Assembly: GCF_001522545.3 (NCBI RefSeq)
Contig: NC_031769.1
Span: 25,256,100 to 25,320,099, forward strand
Origin: Parus major
Taxonomy: Eukaryota; Chordata; Aves; Passeriformes; Paridae
DNA length: 64,000 nt
Reading direction: 5' to 3'
Below the pieces are notes generated by a model, which was not told where the DNA came from, ran no database searches, and saw nothing but the letters and a program-made list of their open reading frames with translations. Each line of letters begins with the position of its first letter. Positions within the stretch are counted from its first letter, which is position 1. The position numbers and the translations under genes are program-made. Shown piece after piece: positions 25,904-40,366 of the stretch.

Positions 25904-28900
25904 TTCTCCTGTAGTCATCTTCCCTAATCCATTCTGTATGGAACAATCTGAAAATAACATTATTAACAGGAAGATAGTCACTCACAGAAAGTCATAATCC
26001 CATTTGACTTTAGAAAATAATAATAAAATGAGCATGCTGACTGGATCTCACTTGCCTATTTCCCTTTTACAAAAGGATATTTGGGTTATGGACAATTTAT
26101 AAACAAATAGTATTATATTATTGATCCCTAATCTCCATGGTTACTGGAATCCTCCAGTTGCATGCACAAAGCAGCATGAGCCAGAGTAGGATGGATATGT
26201 GGGAATCATTACAAAAGACAAAGAGGGTTATTTCCTTAATTTTACACATTGGCCTAAGTGGCAATGCTGTTTTGTCTTTACATGAGGAGTTGGGGAGAAA
26301 AAAAGCAACACTGTACTCAAACACCATAAACCAGGTGAAGAAAGGCAAGAAAGAGTGCACCGAAGTTAATGGTGTGCTGGTCAGATTTAGATCCTGATCT
26401 TTGTCCATGGTGTTGTTATAGACCTTTCTGGAACTTTCCACTTGTTGTCATACTGGGATCTGTGAGAATGCCACCAGCTCGAGAGTCACTCTCTTATAAT
26501 CTCACTTTAAAGTAGTGGTAAGTACTGAGCCTTGTACAGTAAAGTTTTGAAACTTTTTTTTTTCTTGTTGTCTGAAAGACCCGGACAACCAACAGAAGTG
26601 TTATTGTTATTATAATTACTTTAAAAATAAAGCATAAAAATACCTGCACATGTAATACTAAGTCTCCTAAAACTGAGCTTTCCCACACCACTACCTCTGT
26701 TTTCAGTTCTTGGAGCAATAGTGTGGGAAACTGTAAAGCAAACTTTGGTGAAGTTTACTTTTTTAACAAACATGTTTTTAATACCCTGCTATTTGAACCA
26801 ACCAGAAGCAGGTTAGTCCTCTTCTGGATACCTTGAGTCCAAGCTGTCTAACTATTTTAAAATGCAAATAGAAATTACCGGAGGAAGTTTTTGCCTCTTG
26901 ATTGAAATAGCTTGGAAGAAAAAACCTCTATTAGTCTCCACACACTGATTATTCTTTGACTTTTCCTTATCACATTCTTTTCCATTTACTTTAAGTTTTC
27001 CTATTTCTGAATTCAATTTCCCTTAGCCTCATCTTTGTGGAATATTTATCCTGCCACAAGCTATTCCCCAAGGCTGTGGATATCTGCTTTCCAATCTAGC
27101 TGCAGAGGTAACTGCTCTGAAGGACATGGTCACCTTTGCCATGGCAGCTACCAGAGGGCTCACCCACTGCTCCTTCTCCTTGCATTCCTGCATATTTTTT
27201 TAAACAGTAAGGTACTGCCTGTTAGCTGATGTTGTGGTATTCCCCTGGTCTAGGGTCAAGCCTAGTCAATATTTTAATACTCTCTGGCCACTCTCCCCTC
27301 TGTCTATTTATTAAAAGGCACTTTTAAGATTCTTTCCCAAATAAAGCATGTTAATGATTTTTTTATTATTTTTCCACTCTTAAGTTTACTCCCAAATATG
27401 GTATTTTTGGCATGTGTCATATCTCTCAAGGCTCCTAGTGGAGTGGATACTTACAACTAGGAGTAGATATTAAAAAACAAAAATGGGATTTACAAAGAAC
27501 GTTCTTTCACACAATGTATTTCAGAAAAAGTAGCAGAAATGAAAGCATTTAAATACACAAGAGCCATAAAGTTGTTAAAGCAAGATGCTTAGGTACTACT
27601 GTAGCCACAGAAGGACCATAAGCAATAAAATGATCCACTTTTGGAACACAAAGTATATACAAGACTATAGAAAACAAATAATTCAGTGTATGGAAAGAGG
27701 ATTTGTGGATGTTTCTGGCTACAGGAAATCTCAAAAGCTGACAGCAGGAATCATTCCAGAACTTCCATTAAATGACACTTCGATAAAAAACAGTGAAGCA
27801 ACAATATACTTCTATCTATGTTTCTCATAATTGTATCATTCCCTGCCCCAGATGTCTAATTTCCTGAAAAATTCCATTTCAAAAGGAAAATAGTGGCCAA
27901 GAATCAAGCTGAAATCAACCCACTAGTGAAAACTGAAAATTGGGGGTTGCAAAGTCAGGTCTTTCGAAAACAACCACGACATGTATGTATTAAAAATGAT
28001 AAAGAATGGCTCCAGAAATCAGAAAGACTAGTTTTGTCTTCACTCCTTCCTAAATAAGAATAATAAATTGAAAAATATGCAAGGCTAGATGACATTAGAG
28101 AATTCTCATAAATTATATATTACATAGTTGGCCATTAAACTGTTAATCCAGGAAAGCTTCAGAGTATGGGTTTCCAATTTCCACTTTATGAATTTTTGTC
28201 AGCACAGCTTCCTGTGGTCAGATGACGTATCCTGTCAGTGCCAGGCTTTTTTTTTTCCCAAAAATACTTAATTGAATTTTAATGACATGCAGAATCTCAC
28301 ACACCGGTGCTTTGTTGAAAGGCAGTGCTAGAGACCATTCCAATTTTTTTGTTCCTGATTGTACCTTTGTGATTTCTTACTATATTAATTCTTGTAAGCA
28401 TGTCTAATTTTCTCACTGAAGACTTAACCACGTGAGCCTTAATTAAACACATTAGTAGTCATGGAACAATTAACATAAGTCTTCCACAGAAAGAACTGGT
28501 CTGCAGGGAAGAGAAGTGAGTGTACTGTGTGCCAGCACTTTATTTACAGAGGCCATGTTGAGAAAACCCAAAATCAAATCAATACCAGTTTGCCTAAAGA
28601 AGAAACTATCATGCTCCATGGACTGAGACACTAAAGTCTTCTTCTTGCCTATTATTCTTAATACACAGCTGCTGTCCTGGAGCTTAATCAGAATTCATGA
28701 AGCTGCTGAAGCCGAGAAAGATTATTGATCTTATTAAAGATGTAACAGCACCAGACTGAGAAGATGGAGCCTCCAGAGGAAGGAGAGGATGGGAGCCTCT
28801 GTGAGAAGCTGAAGCAGCTACCCTTCACTCTGTGTTTAGCTCACACTGCCATGAGAAACCAGAGGCATTTTTCTTTCACAGATCAAGAGCTTTAAAGCCA

Positions 28901-31900
28901 GGGCACAACTGCCCCATGTTGAGCACTTATACCTTTCCAGCTACAGCTTCAAAGTATGCCTTCCTGGTCATCATCAACAACGTTTTAATTAACTTTGGAG
29001 GCTTAATTCCTTCTTCAGTAAATCCCATCTAATGCTAGTGGAAACAAAGGAGTGGCATAGGCGTAGCTGGATGGGAATTTAGAAATTGTAGGTTACAAGG
29101 ATATTACAGGTGGCCTAACTTGACTGACACAGCCGGTACTAACACAGAGAGAAATCATCTAGGTACACTTTTGTATCCTAGAGTTTTTTCTGTACTAGCT
29201 CTAGAGTGCAAATTAATTGCTATTAATTAGGGGCATTTTGTTTACACTGACCCAAAGTATTGTTTTCATGAGGAGCAGGAAAACTGCAGAAGTTCCAATT
29301 CAAGTAAGCTGTTGCTTCTTAGAGGAGATTGCTTGTTTTATTCAGAAGTAACTAGGACAAGAGGAATCAAAGACTCAGTTCACAGAAATTCGGAGTTGAG
29401 GGTACCCCCTGCTGAACACCTGCATGGTTATGCTGCTTCACTCACTGAGATGTGAGAAACCTCAAGGACCAGGGTATTTGGAGCTGCCTCTCCCTCAGCC
29501 TCTCCTGCTATAACTCTTCCATTCTCCCTCTATATAAAATACATAATAATTATTAGGTTAGTCAGAGCCCATCCTGTAAGACACGAACTCCTTACTTGTG
29601 GTCCTCATTTTTTTCCCCACTGCTAAAGGATCAAAGGGATGGAAAGAATGATGGCAGAGAAGGAGAGGCACTTGCTCTTGCCTCCCTTGCCAGTTTGAGG
29701 GCAGAGGAGTGTGCAGCTGGAAACTTTCAGGGTGATGACCTTAAGCTCTTCCTCCTCCTTCCTGTGCCCTGCCCTTAGAGGTGCTGCTCCACCCTGATGT
29801 TTACTCACACACACAAAATACATCTGGAGCAGGGACTAAGGGCCTCCCCCCAGAAAGGAATATAACATGGTAATTAAAGGACTAATTTAGGTAGGAAATG
29901 AAAAAGTTCAAGTTATCTCATGAAGAAGAAGGTCTTGGCCATACAGCTCCCAAGTTCTCCATTACTCGAGTACCAGGTATTGCATCAAAGGAGGCACAAG
30001 TCCTTTTGTTTCCTCCTCCAGATTTATTTATCTAGGTAAAAAAAACAGCTGAAACTATTTGGCAAATCTGATGCAGATTAGAGTGGGGGGAAACTAAACC
30101 CAGTACTTTTGATAATTACTGTAGTCATCTAAAACATTCACCCAGCTGAACACCACAGTGGTATTCTTACAGCACACCTGTGCAGGCAGGATTGTCAAGC
30201 TAAACTGGAATTCATTTTATCTCTCCACTGCAGGTGAAAATTAAAACTTAAAACTAGAAAGAAGTAACACATGTCTTCTGGCTAGCAACCGCTCTCTTGA
30301 TAACAGGTGACATGCAGCTGCTCTTATCAGGGTAAACGCTGCTGCCAGAGAGGTAAGAAAGAATTTTTAGATTAATTTCCATTGCAAAAAAGGTGGTGCT
30401 GCATCAGCTGGGTGAGCTGTGCTGCTTTGGAGGAATACTTTCTGACTCCCTACCCTTTCCAGAAATGGTCATTTCTATTGTGGTGTATCCTTACATGCCA
30501 CCCCAGACCGTTCTTTGGTTGGTGAGGGGGAATCCCATCCTCCAGCAGGGAGGGAGAAGCCCAAGGACTTGCCCCCTGTGCTTGTCCTCCAGGAGTGCAT
30601 CACGGTGATGGAGCCTTGAGCTGGACCACAGCTGTGCTGTGCTTGAAGCTCATGCCAGTGATATATTTCCCAAAAACCATGGAGCAGGTTAATCCTTCAG
30701 TTCCATTGTGTTATTCAAGAAGTGTCATAGATAATCTTTTCACTTACAATGTGTAGATTCTGTATTTATGATCTTTCTGAGTTATTTGAGACTTAATTGT
30801 GAAAAGGAAACAAAATTTTCTTTTTCATCAAGAAAATCATTAGAAAAAGGCCATCTCAATATGAACAAGTATTTATGGAGTATGCTCCATTGCAAAGATG
30901 AATTTTATTCTGATTTTCTTACATTAGAAAAACAAACTTTTACCTCTTGCAGCACTCCCCTGAAATCAACCTTGATAGTTTCTGCGGATAGAGGTCTAAC
31001 CTTATCTTGCAGCTGTGGATTCACACGTGTCAACCCACATATGTCATGTATGTTTTAAGCAAATAATTTCATGCAAAGTGTTTTATTTCAAGACTGAAAC
31101 ATTGTTCAAGGAGAGGAAGAGCATAGGAGTTAGGCCAGGTGAGTGGACCTTTGAAGGACTTTTTCCAAGGCAAGGAAGGGACCATGATAAAACTCTCTCT
31201 GATCCTCTAGATGTGACTGTAAAAAGACCAATAAGAGAGAAATTACTTACTTTAAGATACATCAAACACTGTATTCCCATTGATAATCCATGCTAGCCCA
31301 CTGTGTGTAGAGCAGTATTTGTCTTTCAAAAAAGTGCAAAATAATCCCAACATATTGTCTGAGAGACAGGAAATATCTGTTCAGAAAAAAAAAAAAAGGC
31401 AGTGGGACTGCCTACAACTATAGATTATGTACTATCAGCAGTAAATAAAATAAATTAATAAATAAGCACTTCAAAAGGCCTTAGGTGAGACTTCCTTGTC
31501 TTTCCAGAGTAAACATACTAGTACATTATAACCAGACATCTTCTAAGAAATCATACATAGTTTGAACCATTTAGGATTGATTTGGGGAAATATGAAAAAG
31601 CATCTCATAGAAAATCCACTAATGTTTTATTGGTGTGAGTAGCTACACATTTTATCCATGTATGTCACATGCTCAGTAACTCAGAAAGAAAAAAAAGAAA
31701 TGTGGATACAAAAATTAACTCATAATTCTGACTCTCATTATCCAATTAATTTCTTGTAGAAGTTTGTTTCTCAAATAATCCATGGACTACACCAGAATTT
31801 TTATGTACCATTATTATTTATAGGATAGCAGTAGATTGAAATCAAGGTTTCTCTTTCCAAAGATATATATGCTGATGCTGATATATAACAGAATTTGGCA

Positions 31901-33664
31901 CTTCAACTAACTTCTTTGTTTTTCTTAAAAGCCTGTTATGTAAATACAATAAGCAAATCCTTTTCTCTCTGAATCTGTATGAATTCATTACAGTATCGTT
32001 TTATAATCAATGTTTTTCTCCTAAAGATTCAGGTTTCCTTTTTTGGCAGAATACTTTTAATTAAGGCACACCCATAAACACTGGAATGTTGGAGGATGAT
32101 GTTTTTTGGAGCTGCTGCTGTGTGCTTGTGAGTATGCTACACATCTTGAAAGAAAATGGTGGTTTCAAGATAAACCTAAATGTTTTATAACAGCTTTTTC
32201 TGTACTTTTAATTTGTGCTACTTTTGAACATGTTAAATTTTAGTTTATATGTAGGCTCAGCCCAGTGCTTTTCTACCGAGTGTGTAGGGGAGTGATGCAC
32301 TACAGGCTGTAATTTAGGGGCAGGTTGGAGCTGCCTGAAATATGCGTATCTTCATAATTTATTCCTAAAATGCTATTATTACCTGAACTCTCTGTAGTTT
32401 CAGCACTAAATATCCTTTCCTTCCCTCTGCACTGGGGTGGAAAGGCGGTGGGAGGGAAGCAAAGTTATTTTTACTTCTGTGGCTGCCAAGCTGCGTGCCA
32501 GAGGCTCCAAGAGCCCACGCAAGCTGGGGGATAGAGCTGGGCTGCCAAGGGCTCTGCTAGCTCTGGGCAAAGCAGGGATTTTCCAAACACTAAGACATCC
32601 TCAGAGGGATGGAGCTGGACTACGGGCACACTCAAAGCCAATACACAAATACTACAAGTCTACCTGCACAATGTAAACATTTAGAAGTGAGAGGTGTGTA
32701 TTAATGCAGTGCTCAGATGTCACACCAATGTCCATTCCATGCATTGAATCCAATGCCTGTATCAAAGGACCACAGTGATCCCACCCATGGATGTATTAGT
32801 GTTTCTAAATACATTTCTATTGCAAAAGCTCAGCCAATGGGATCTTTGCTCTCATGAACTTTAGGGTTATTTTTACACAGTAGCTCCTGTACAGCTATTT
32901 AAGTTCTTGAGACTTTCTATGAGACTAATGCCAGTTAAAATTTTTTATTTGCACATAACGAATTGGGATACTTTTAGTGTTGTTTAGCATAGTTTATATG
33001 GCAAATAGCAACAAAATAAAGAAATTTAAATGTAATGAACTGTTTGAGGGGAATTTGTTAACAAGAATTCTTCCTTGGAAAGCTTGTTGCTTGAAAGAGG
33101 GAAAGCTGTTTTATCTGGGAACTTAAACTTCTACTCGACAGTATTTTCCAGATTTTTGGACTATTGAATAGACAAAGTAAGCTTCTAAATCTTCCCTACT
33201 CCATGTGTTTGGTCATGCCATCGCTAAAATTGGGCAGCAAGAAGCTTAATTTATAGAAATAAAAGAATGATAATGACATTTACACAGCAGGGCTGTGTTA
33301 ACATTTATCCACAGGGCTATTGAGGGGACGGGGACATGCTGGAGCTGGCAAAACACTAACAGCAAAAGTGGACTCCCACTTGAATAAAGCACAGGAATAG
33401 GACTTCTGATTTTATTTTCAAAATCTTTGTGTAAACTCAATTATTGCTATTGACAGGGAGCAACAATTTTGAAAATGTCATCTTGTTTTCATCTACACAC
33501 ACACACATATTTTCTGAGTGGCAGAAGACAAAAACTGGCTCTCTGAAAGTTGCTTGAAAAATAATCAGTTCCTACACAAATTCAAGATAATGTTTAAATT
33601 TTTTGTCACTGTCCAAGGATCTATTATTTGCACTTCAGACATGAGACTGGAAACAGTTTTAAGA

Positions 33665-33757
33665 TTTTTACATCTGTCACAAGATTTTTTACCTGTCACA
33701 TTGATTCAAATTACATATTTTTTTTACATATCTATCATATTGATTCAAATTATGTAA
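33665..33757. repeat. Three-unit diverged tandem repeat
   Basis: Three successive units start with TTTTTACATCTGTCA, TTTTTACCTGTCACA and TTTTTACATATCTATCA; the last two continue with ATTGATTCAAATTA. A small duplication in AT-rich sequence. Confidence 0.55.
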
Positions 33758-34447
33758 TAGCTTCTCCATGTTTAAAACCTTAAAGTATGTTTCATTTATA
33801 AATACTAACATTTATTTTAACTAATGCTAACCTGAAATCAGCTTCACACCTCTGCCTCTTCTTATCCATGTCATCAGTTCTTTCTTTTTCAAGAGAAGGA
33901 TTAACAAATCCATGTTCTTTCTCCTTTCATTCACTCTCTCACTTTCTTCTCTCGCTCTCAATCCCTTTTCCTGGCAATTCTTATAAGATTTTCATTTTAC
34001 CCCTCCACCTTTACTAATAATATTCTACTCTTCTATTTTTCAAGGGTTTATTATTCAAGGGGTTTTTTTCCTTGTTCTTTCTTTGTCATAACTCTTCACA
34101 GTATACATGAAATTATATCTGTCTCATCCATATTTTTTAATCCTACATTTACCTAATTTTCCTCTCATACTTCTGCTGAGTTTTCCTCCTTGTCTATATG
34201 TTTTAAAATAAAATCATGCATTGCCTGAAACTATGACCTCAGATGGCTTTCTGCCAACTTCACCTTTTCCCAAGTTGTCTTTAATTTCAGCTATGTGCAC
34301 CCCACTCAGCTCTTCTGAGGTCATAATCAGTGATGTGACCAAATCTCAGGACTCCTTCCACCTCCACAGCCTGTGATGTTATTGATCATACTGTGACTCA
34401 GAAATATTGTCCTCTTTTGACTCACCATTGAAAAGATAGAAAAGTGT

Positions 34448-34500
34448 TGTGGTTTTTTTTTTTTTGGTTTTTTTTTCTTTTCTTTTGGTTTTCTTTTTCA
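34448..34500. repeat. T-rich low-complexity tract
   Basis: Long T runs (13 at 34453-34465) are broken by GG and C. It lies within a longer pyrimidine-biased stretch. Confidence 0.8.
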
Positions 34501-37116
34501 AATTATTGCCAATTCCTTACCCTTCCTTTTAGCTGGGAGATCTCCATCCTGAATTTCAACAGATACCTCACCAGGCCTTTTTTTACCTCTCGTTATTCTA
34601 CTCGTGTGTTTTTCTAGGTGATTCCTTCCAGTTTTGTCAATGCAACTGTCATATCTAGAATGCAACTTTTCCACTTTTCATTGCCCATACCTGATTTCCC
34701 CTTGAGCCTAAAACACTGAAGTCAAGACAGCTTTCCTGAATTTTCATTCTGACTTTATCTGCCTCTCTCTGTATCCTTTCCTGGCATTCATTCCCCTTCA
34801 GTGCCATTTTGAATAGAAGTTAAGAGCATCCATCGGGCACTCATCTATGATATCTTATTGTGCAGTTTGATGTTCCAAACTGAAAATGGCATTTTCAGTT
34901 GCCTGTACATATTTTTCTCTCTGAAGTTCTTTCATATATATTTTTCAGGCTTTCTTCAGGAGAACTATGACCAAAATAGACTTTGAAAAAGATTATGAAG
35001 ACTTCCCTCAAAGTTATCTCTAATCCCACTACTTTCATGATGCATTCAGGAAATAGAATTGATATCAGGCTGTGGTATTTTCAGTGAGGAGTGGTTGTTT
35101 TAATTTATTTGCAGATTTTTAAAAATACCATGTGCTACATTTTACAGTATAAATACCTAGACTATACTAAATGCATACTCTTCCTCTCTTGCTCCCACCT
35201 TGTGGGTTTTTTTCTTCAGTTTCTCTTATAAGTATTGCAAGTTTCTTTACTTTAAGAAGTGCTTTCTGGGCATGCACAGTAACCAGTACAATATCCCATG
35301 ACATGAAAAATAACACTAACTTAATTTTTTTAGCTCTACTCACATGACACTGATGAGATTTCAAAAAGCACTTACTCTGTGCAGACACCTGTAGTAGCAC
35401 ATGCACAACAATAAGACTCACCGCTAAATTATGTGATGGCAAAAAATAAATTTGAAGATGTCAGATGGTTTGATACATTAATATTGTCAACGTATTTCAT
35501 AGCATTTAATTACCATAAAAATGTAGCTTGGAAACAAATCTTTGCAGAATTGCACACTTCTATCAGTATCTTTTCACAGCCAGGATTTCACCCTTGTTTT
35601 TAGGATAGTGATGTAGATAGGGATTTGCATTGCTGCAAGTCAGAGCTGTCTATATCAGGACAGAAAAAAAGGGGATGGAGAAGTATTTATTTTAATACAG
35701 TGAAAATACATATAATGTATGTGTACATACAATGCCAGACATAATAGGATCACAAGTAACTAATAGGTAAGAAAACAGTTGAAATAAAATTGGTTAGCAA
35801 ATATTTTGAATTTAATTTCTTAAAGGTGTGAGAATCTCAGACCATTTCTGATCAGCAAATTCTAATTTTATATAAACCAAAACATTACCAAATACACAAA
35901 GCTCGAGCCCACTGGATTGCATAACTTATAAATCACTTCAGAAGAGTTAAGTGTGAAAGGTGATATGAAAGTGCGAGTTGTTAACCACCGTCACAGCTGA
36001 CTGAGCATTTTGTTTATTCTCTTACCAGATTCTGCTTTGGGAGTCTGTACCACAACTAATTAACCATAGTGCTTATAATTGTATAAACAGAATATATAAC
36101 AGATCTTTATGATATATAATTAATTCTGCCCGTAAGGAAAGCTTTGTAAGTCAAACCATGTGCTGTTGGAGAACTGCCTCTTTATGTTCTCCCTTACAAG
36201 GCAGGTATATTTCCCTGCCAGCAGAGCTCAGGGAACATTCTAGAAAATAATGTTCGTTAAGGCCAGCCAGGTGTTTTCCTGCAGACTGACTACTGGGAGC
36301 CCCATCTCTGAAGCTGAGGTGGTTGCAGCTGTCTCTGCTCCTTCCTTTATGCAGACTGCAGTGAGAAAAGGCACTTTGGTACAGAAAATTTTCTGGTTTT
36401 AAAGATCAAACTCACTTGCTGTTGTCATGCATTAGCTACTTGTTTAATCTTGAGTTTTGTCAGCCTTACTTTTCAGCATTTTTTTGTGTATTAAGTTCCA
36501 AGCTAAACTCAATCATTGATGCAAGACCAGAACAAGAACCCAGATAAACACAAATAATTTGTTTTTGGATTATGATCCATGAATAAGCACCACTCAATAT
36601 GGTTAGAGGATGGCCGTTCTTCCATCTGCTGTTTGATGTGCTTGTCCTTCCTGTGTGAAAAAAAACCAACCCCAACAACAAATGGACACACATGAGTTCA
36701 GACACCTGATTTCACTATATGAAGACCTTTCCTGAAGTGACAGAAAAGACAACATCCATCTGTAGGACCTGTTTGATCAAAGGGGTGAGTCATCCTTACA
36801 TCAGGCCTGGAGCTTTGTGTGTCCCAAGCCAGAGCTGGCTGCAAAATCTTGAAACACCAGGCTTAGGAGAGCTAAAAGTACTGTGAAAGCCTCCCCTAGA
36901 CTGTCTGCAGAGAAACCCTATCTTTATAAAATGCTAATCAGAGCCAGCAAATTTCCAAGCATCCCAAGATGAGAAGCTCATCCACCTAGTACTCTGCTGA
37001 TGGTCTAGTAGGAGATCTATTTCTAAAGACCACTGTGCCTTGGGACATCAGCTCACTCTTTAGACATCTTAAATGTACATAATAAAAGAAGTTAATATGA
37101 AGATGAGTTGTTTGCT

Positions 37117-37149
37117 GGAAAGGAAAAAAAGAAAAGGAAAGAGAAGAAA
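37117..37149. repeat. Homopurine tract, 33 bases
   Basis: An unbroken run of A and G (GGAAAGGAAAAAAAGAAAAG and onward). It is low-complexity DNA that could in principle form a triplex. Confidence 0.75.
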
Positions 37150-40100
37150 CGAAAGAGTAAGCAAAGAGCAGAAGCCTCCTTGATCTAGCCTTGATCTGGC
37201 TGAATGGGAGGCACAGGTTCACATTACACTCCTTTGGAATGATAATCACACCCTTCTTTGAGGCTGACACACCACTGGGAGGATTATCTTTGCAGGGCAG
37301 CCCAGATCCTTCTCACTGATAAAGCTGCTGTAACTGAAAAGTATTTGGCAGAACTGTCACCATACACACAAACAGAGGAGCTGAGTCTCCTAACCTCAGA
37401 GGCTTGGTATGGGGAGTAGTCTGCATCAGCTCCCATGCCCTCCAGATCAACTCTACAGATCACCTATGTAACTTGGAGAAGAAAACACTGTTTCCTTGGG
37501 GATCTTTGAGGTGGTTTCCAAACCTTTTCAGGTAACGTTTTCAAGGTAACAAGCTTTTCTTCACCCATTGCTTTCCCACCCACTTCTTCTTCTGTCTCCT
37601 TGTGAGATAAGGAGTCACCAAAAAAATTCTTTATTGCTTTTCTTCCCAAAAGAAGATATATTGCTTCTTCGACCCTGCATGATCAACTGCACTTATTACT
37701 CCCTTTTTCTAGACTTCCTGTGAGTTATATCACATATCATCATTTTCCCAGATACATTTTCTGTTTAACATTCCTGTCTACTGGTAGAGCCAAAGCCATA
37801 ACTCAGTACTATAGGGGAAGGTCTTGCCCTTGAGACCTTTCATCATGGACTTAAAATAAGTGAGCAATTACATGAAAGAGTTAGGTTTCTGCAGGATGGC
37901 ACTGATTCCCACTGTTTATTGGAATGTTGTATCTCCACCAGTAGTGGTTACATTGTATCTCAAGCACCAGGGAATAATGCACGTCTACATCTACTTGGCT
38001 GGCAAGTAGAAGTTTGAATTTCTTCAAGTAAGGTGTGTGCTTTTTGTCTTTTAAGACTAAAAAGAGTCTGAAGCAATTATCCAATAGATGTGCTTCATTG
38101 GAGCTGCTCCGATCTCTCAGAGAAAGACCTCTCTTTATGGCCAAATAATGCTTATAGATAGATTTGCCAAACAATGCTTTTCTTTCCAAGGACCTATAAA
38201 TCTCAGAGTACTTTTGAGAGTAATAAATGTTGCAATAGTGCTGTTCTTGATTACAGGCAAGACTATAACAGCTCTGACTGGTAGTGATTCCATAATTATA
38301 TTTGATTACAGACAGGCTCTGTGCAATGCAAGGGGGTTATTTGTTGCCTTCTATCAGTCCTGGATTCCACTGGAGACCAAGAGCGTGCCATGCCAGCATA
38401 CACAGCTTACTCAGCTGCCTTCCTCAGAGCTTCATCACTAAAACATAGCATTTAATAGCAGGACCTGTGATAGTCGGGTGTGCAAAACCCTTTAGGGAAC
38501 TGTAATTTAGCCACTATGTAACTACATGAGAGAAGACCACTGCCTAAGAGGATCCTGAATTTCAGCAGCCCCTGAGGACTTGACCTTGCATACTTTGTAG
38601 CATCCAAGAGCTAAAGTTACTCCTGCCTTTATACCAATGACAGTAAGGACCAAAGTGACAATGAGAAATAAACTATATCTGTAACACTGTCCATGCTTTC
38701 TATTACTAAAGAATTTTAAAAAAGGAAAAACTCCATTAAGTCAAATAGCCCTCCCTCTGTCAATGAATAATAAAAAAATCATGCCTTACAATTTATTCTC
38801 CAGTGCTTTGTTTATTTGGTATTAAATGACTCATGGAATAACGTTTCCACCTCTTCCCATGGGAGATTATTCCAGCTGCTGAGGACCTACTATCAGCTCC
38901 CTTTCTTTTTTTTCTCTTTTAATGATGCTGAAATTTTGCATTCTATTTTAGTTTGGGATGTAAAAGAGACAAGGGAAATTCACATCCCCAAACTGGCTTT
39001 AAAATGCAATTAAAGCTGTTGACATGGACTCAGAAATCCAAGGAAACTTGCAGTTAAAACAGAAATGCATCATATTTTTCACTTAAATACCACGCCACCT
39101 CAAAGGAACACTTTTAAGCTAACTGCACACTTCCTTGTTTTTACAGGTTTATTCCTTATTGTTATGTAAATGCACTTTTGTTGTATGTAAATGATCATTA
39201 GGCAAACTCTTAAAGCCTGTTTTATAGCTGTCACACAACCAACCACATTTACAAATAAATATTTGTTTCTACAGGCAAGTATATTACCTGCTTGGAAATA
39301 ATAATTATTTCCAGCATTTTGACTCAGTGCTGTGACTCTATTCTGGCCCCACAACCTGTTGTATGCACAGAATGGGACATTCTTATAAAGAATACCTTGT
39401 TTATAGAGTAGCATACCCTAAATGTGTCCCTCTAATGCATTTTATAATTATTATTCTTACCAGGCTGCAAAATCTATATAAAAAGAGAATATTCTTCTGC
39501 TTTGAAGATGTTTACCTCCCAGTAGTAGCTGTGGAGTCCACCATGTCACTCAACAGCATCCCATTTGACTGGTAAAGGAACGATGATGATAAGTTCTAAA
39601 TAAAATCTAGTGCAGTTTGTTGTGCAAAGAAAGAAAGGTCATGGTGAACAAGGCTTTATTTGTCAGAAACAGTGAAGTAAAATAACTAGAGGGGTAGAAG
39701 CAACCCAGGAAGGGACTGTCTGAAGTGAAGGTTGAAGTTCCTTAACCCTCAGATTTGCCTTTTAAACCAGATTGTCGAAATGTACCTTTATTAACACCAG
39801 CACAAATCTCACTCCTGTGGTAGGGGCATTCATGCTTAATGCAGTTCAAAAAAACCCAGCACAAAACCAGACGCAGATCAAATTAAGAAATCTTAACAGA
39901 AAGATGTCAGGGACTCCACTATCAGGCACTTATTACTGTTTTAATGGATTGTAATGGTTTCAAATCTACCTTGTTAAGGGGATGCTGCTCATTTAAAAAG
40001 TTAAATGTCATATAAATCAAAGTACTATACAGTACATTTGTGTTAATATCCTTAGCAGGGTAACTGCTCACATGAAATGGTGTTTCTCCTTTCTTTTATT

Positions 40101-40330
40101 ATATTGGTGTGAATGGTAATAGATATAACAATATCATTATATTCAAATTGCTACCAGCATTTGCTTACTGTTTCTACCTTTTCCATTAAAGATACTATTG
40201 CTGTGCACAATATACACTACCTAAGTACTCTGAAAACACATTTTTTTCCTCACAGATGGTTCTATGATGCAGCATGAAGTTATTGGAAGGAATAATTACT
40301 TTTATTATGTCAACATGAAGTGTTGCTGCT

Positions 40331-40366
40331 ATTATTATTATTATTATTAATAATAATAATAATAAT
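40331..40366. repeat. (ATT)6(AAT)6 palindromic microsatellite
   Basis: Six ATT units are followed directly by six AAT units. Because AAT is the reverse complement of ATT, the whole 36 bases form a perfect palindrome centred between 40348 and 40349. Confidence 0.95.

Noticed and set aside
36233..36245. Perfect three-unit heat-shock element (GAACATTCTAGAA)
   Set aside because: With nine fixed bases about half an occurrence is expected by chance in a window this size, and it is far from any promoter.
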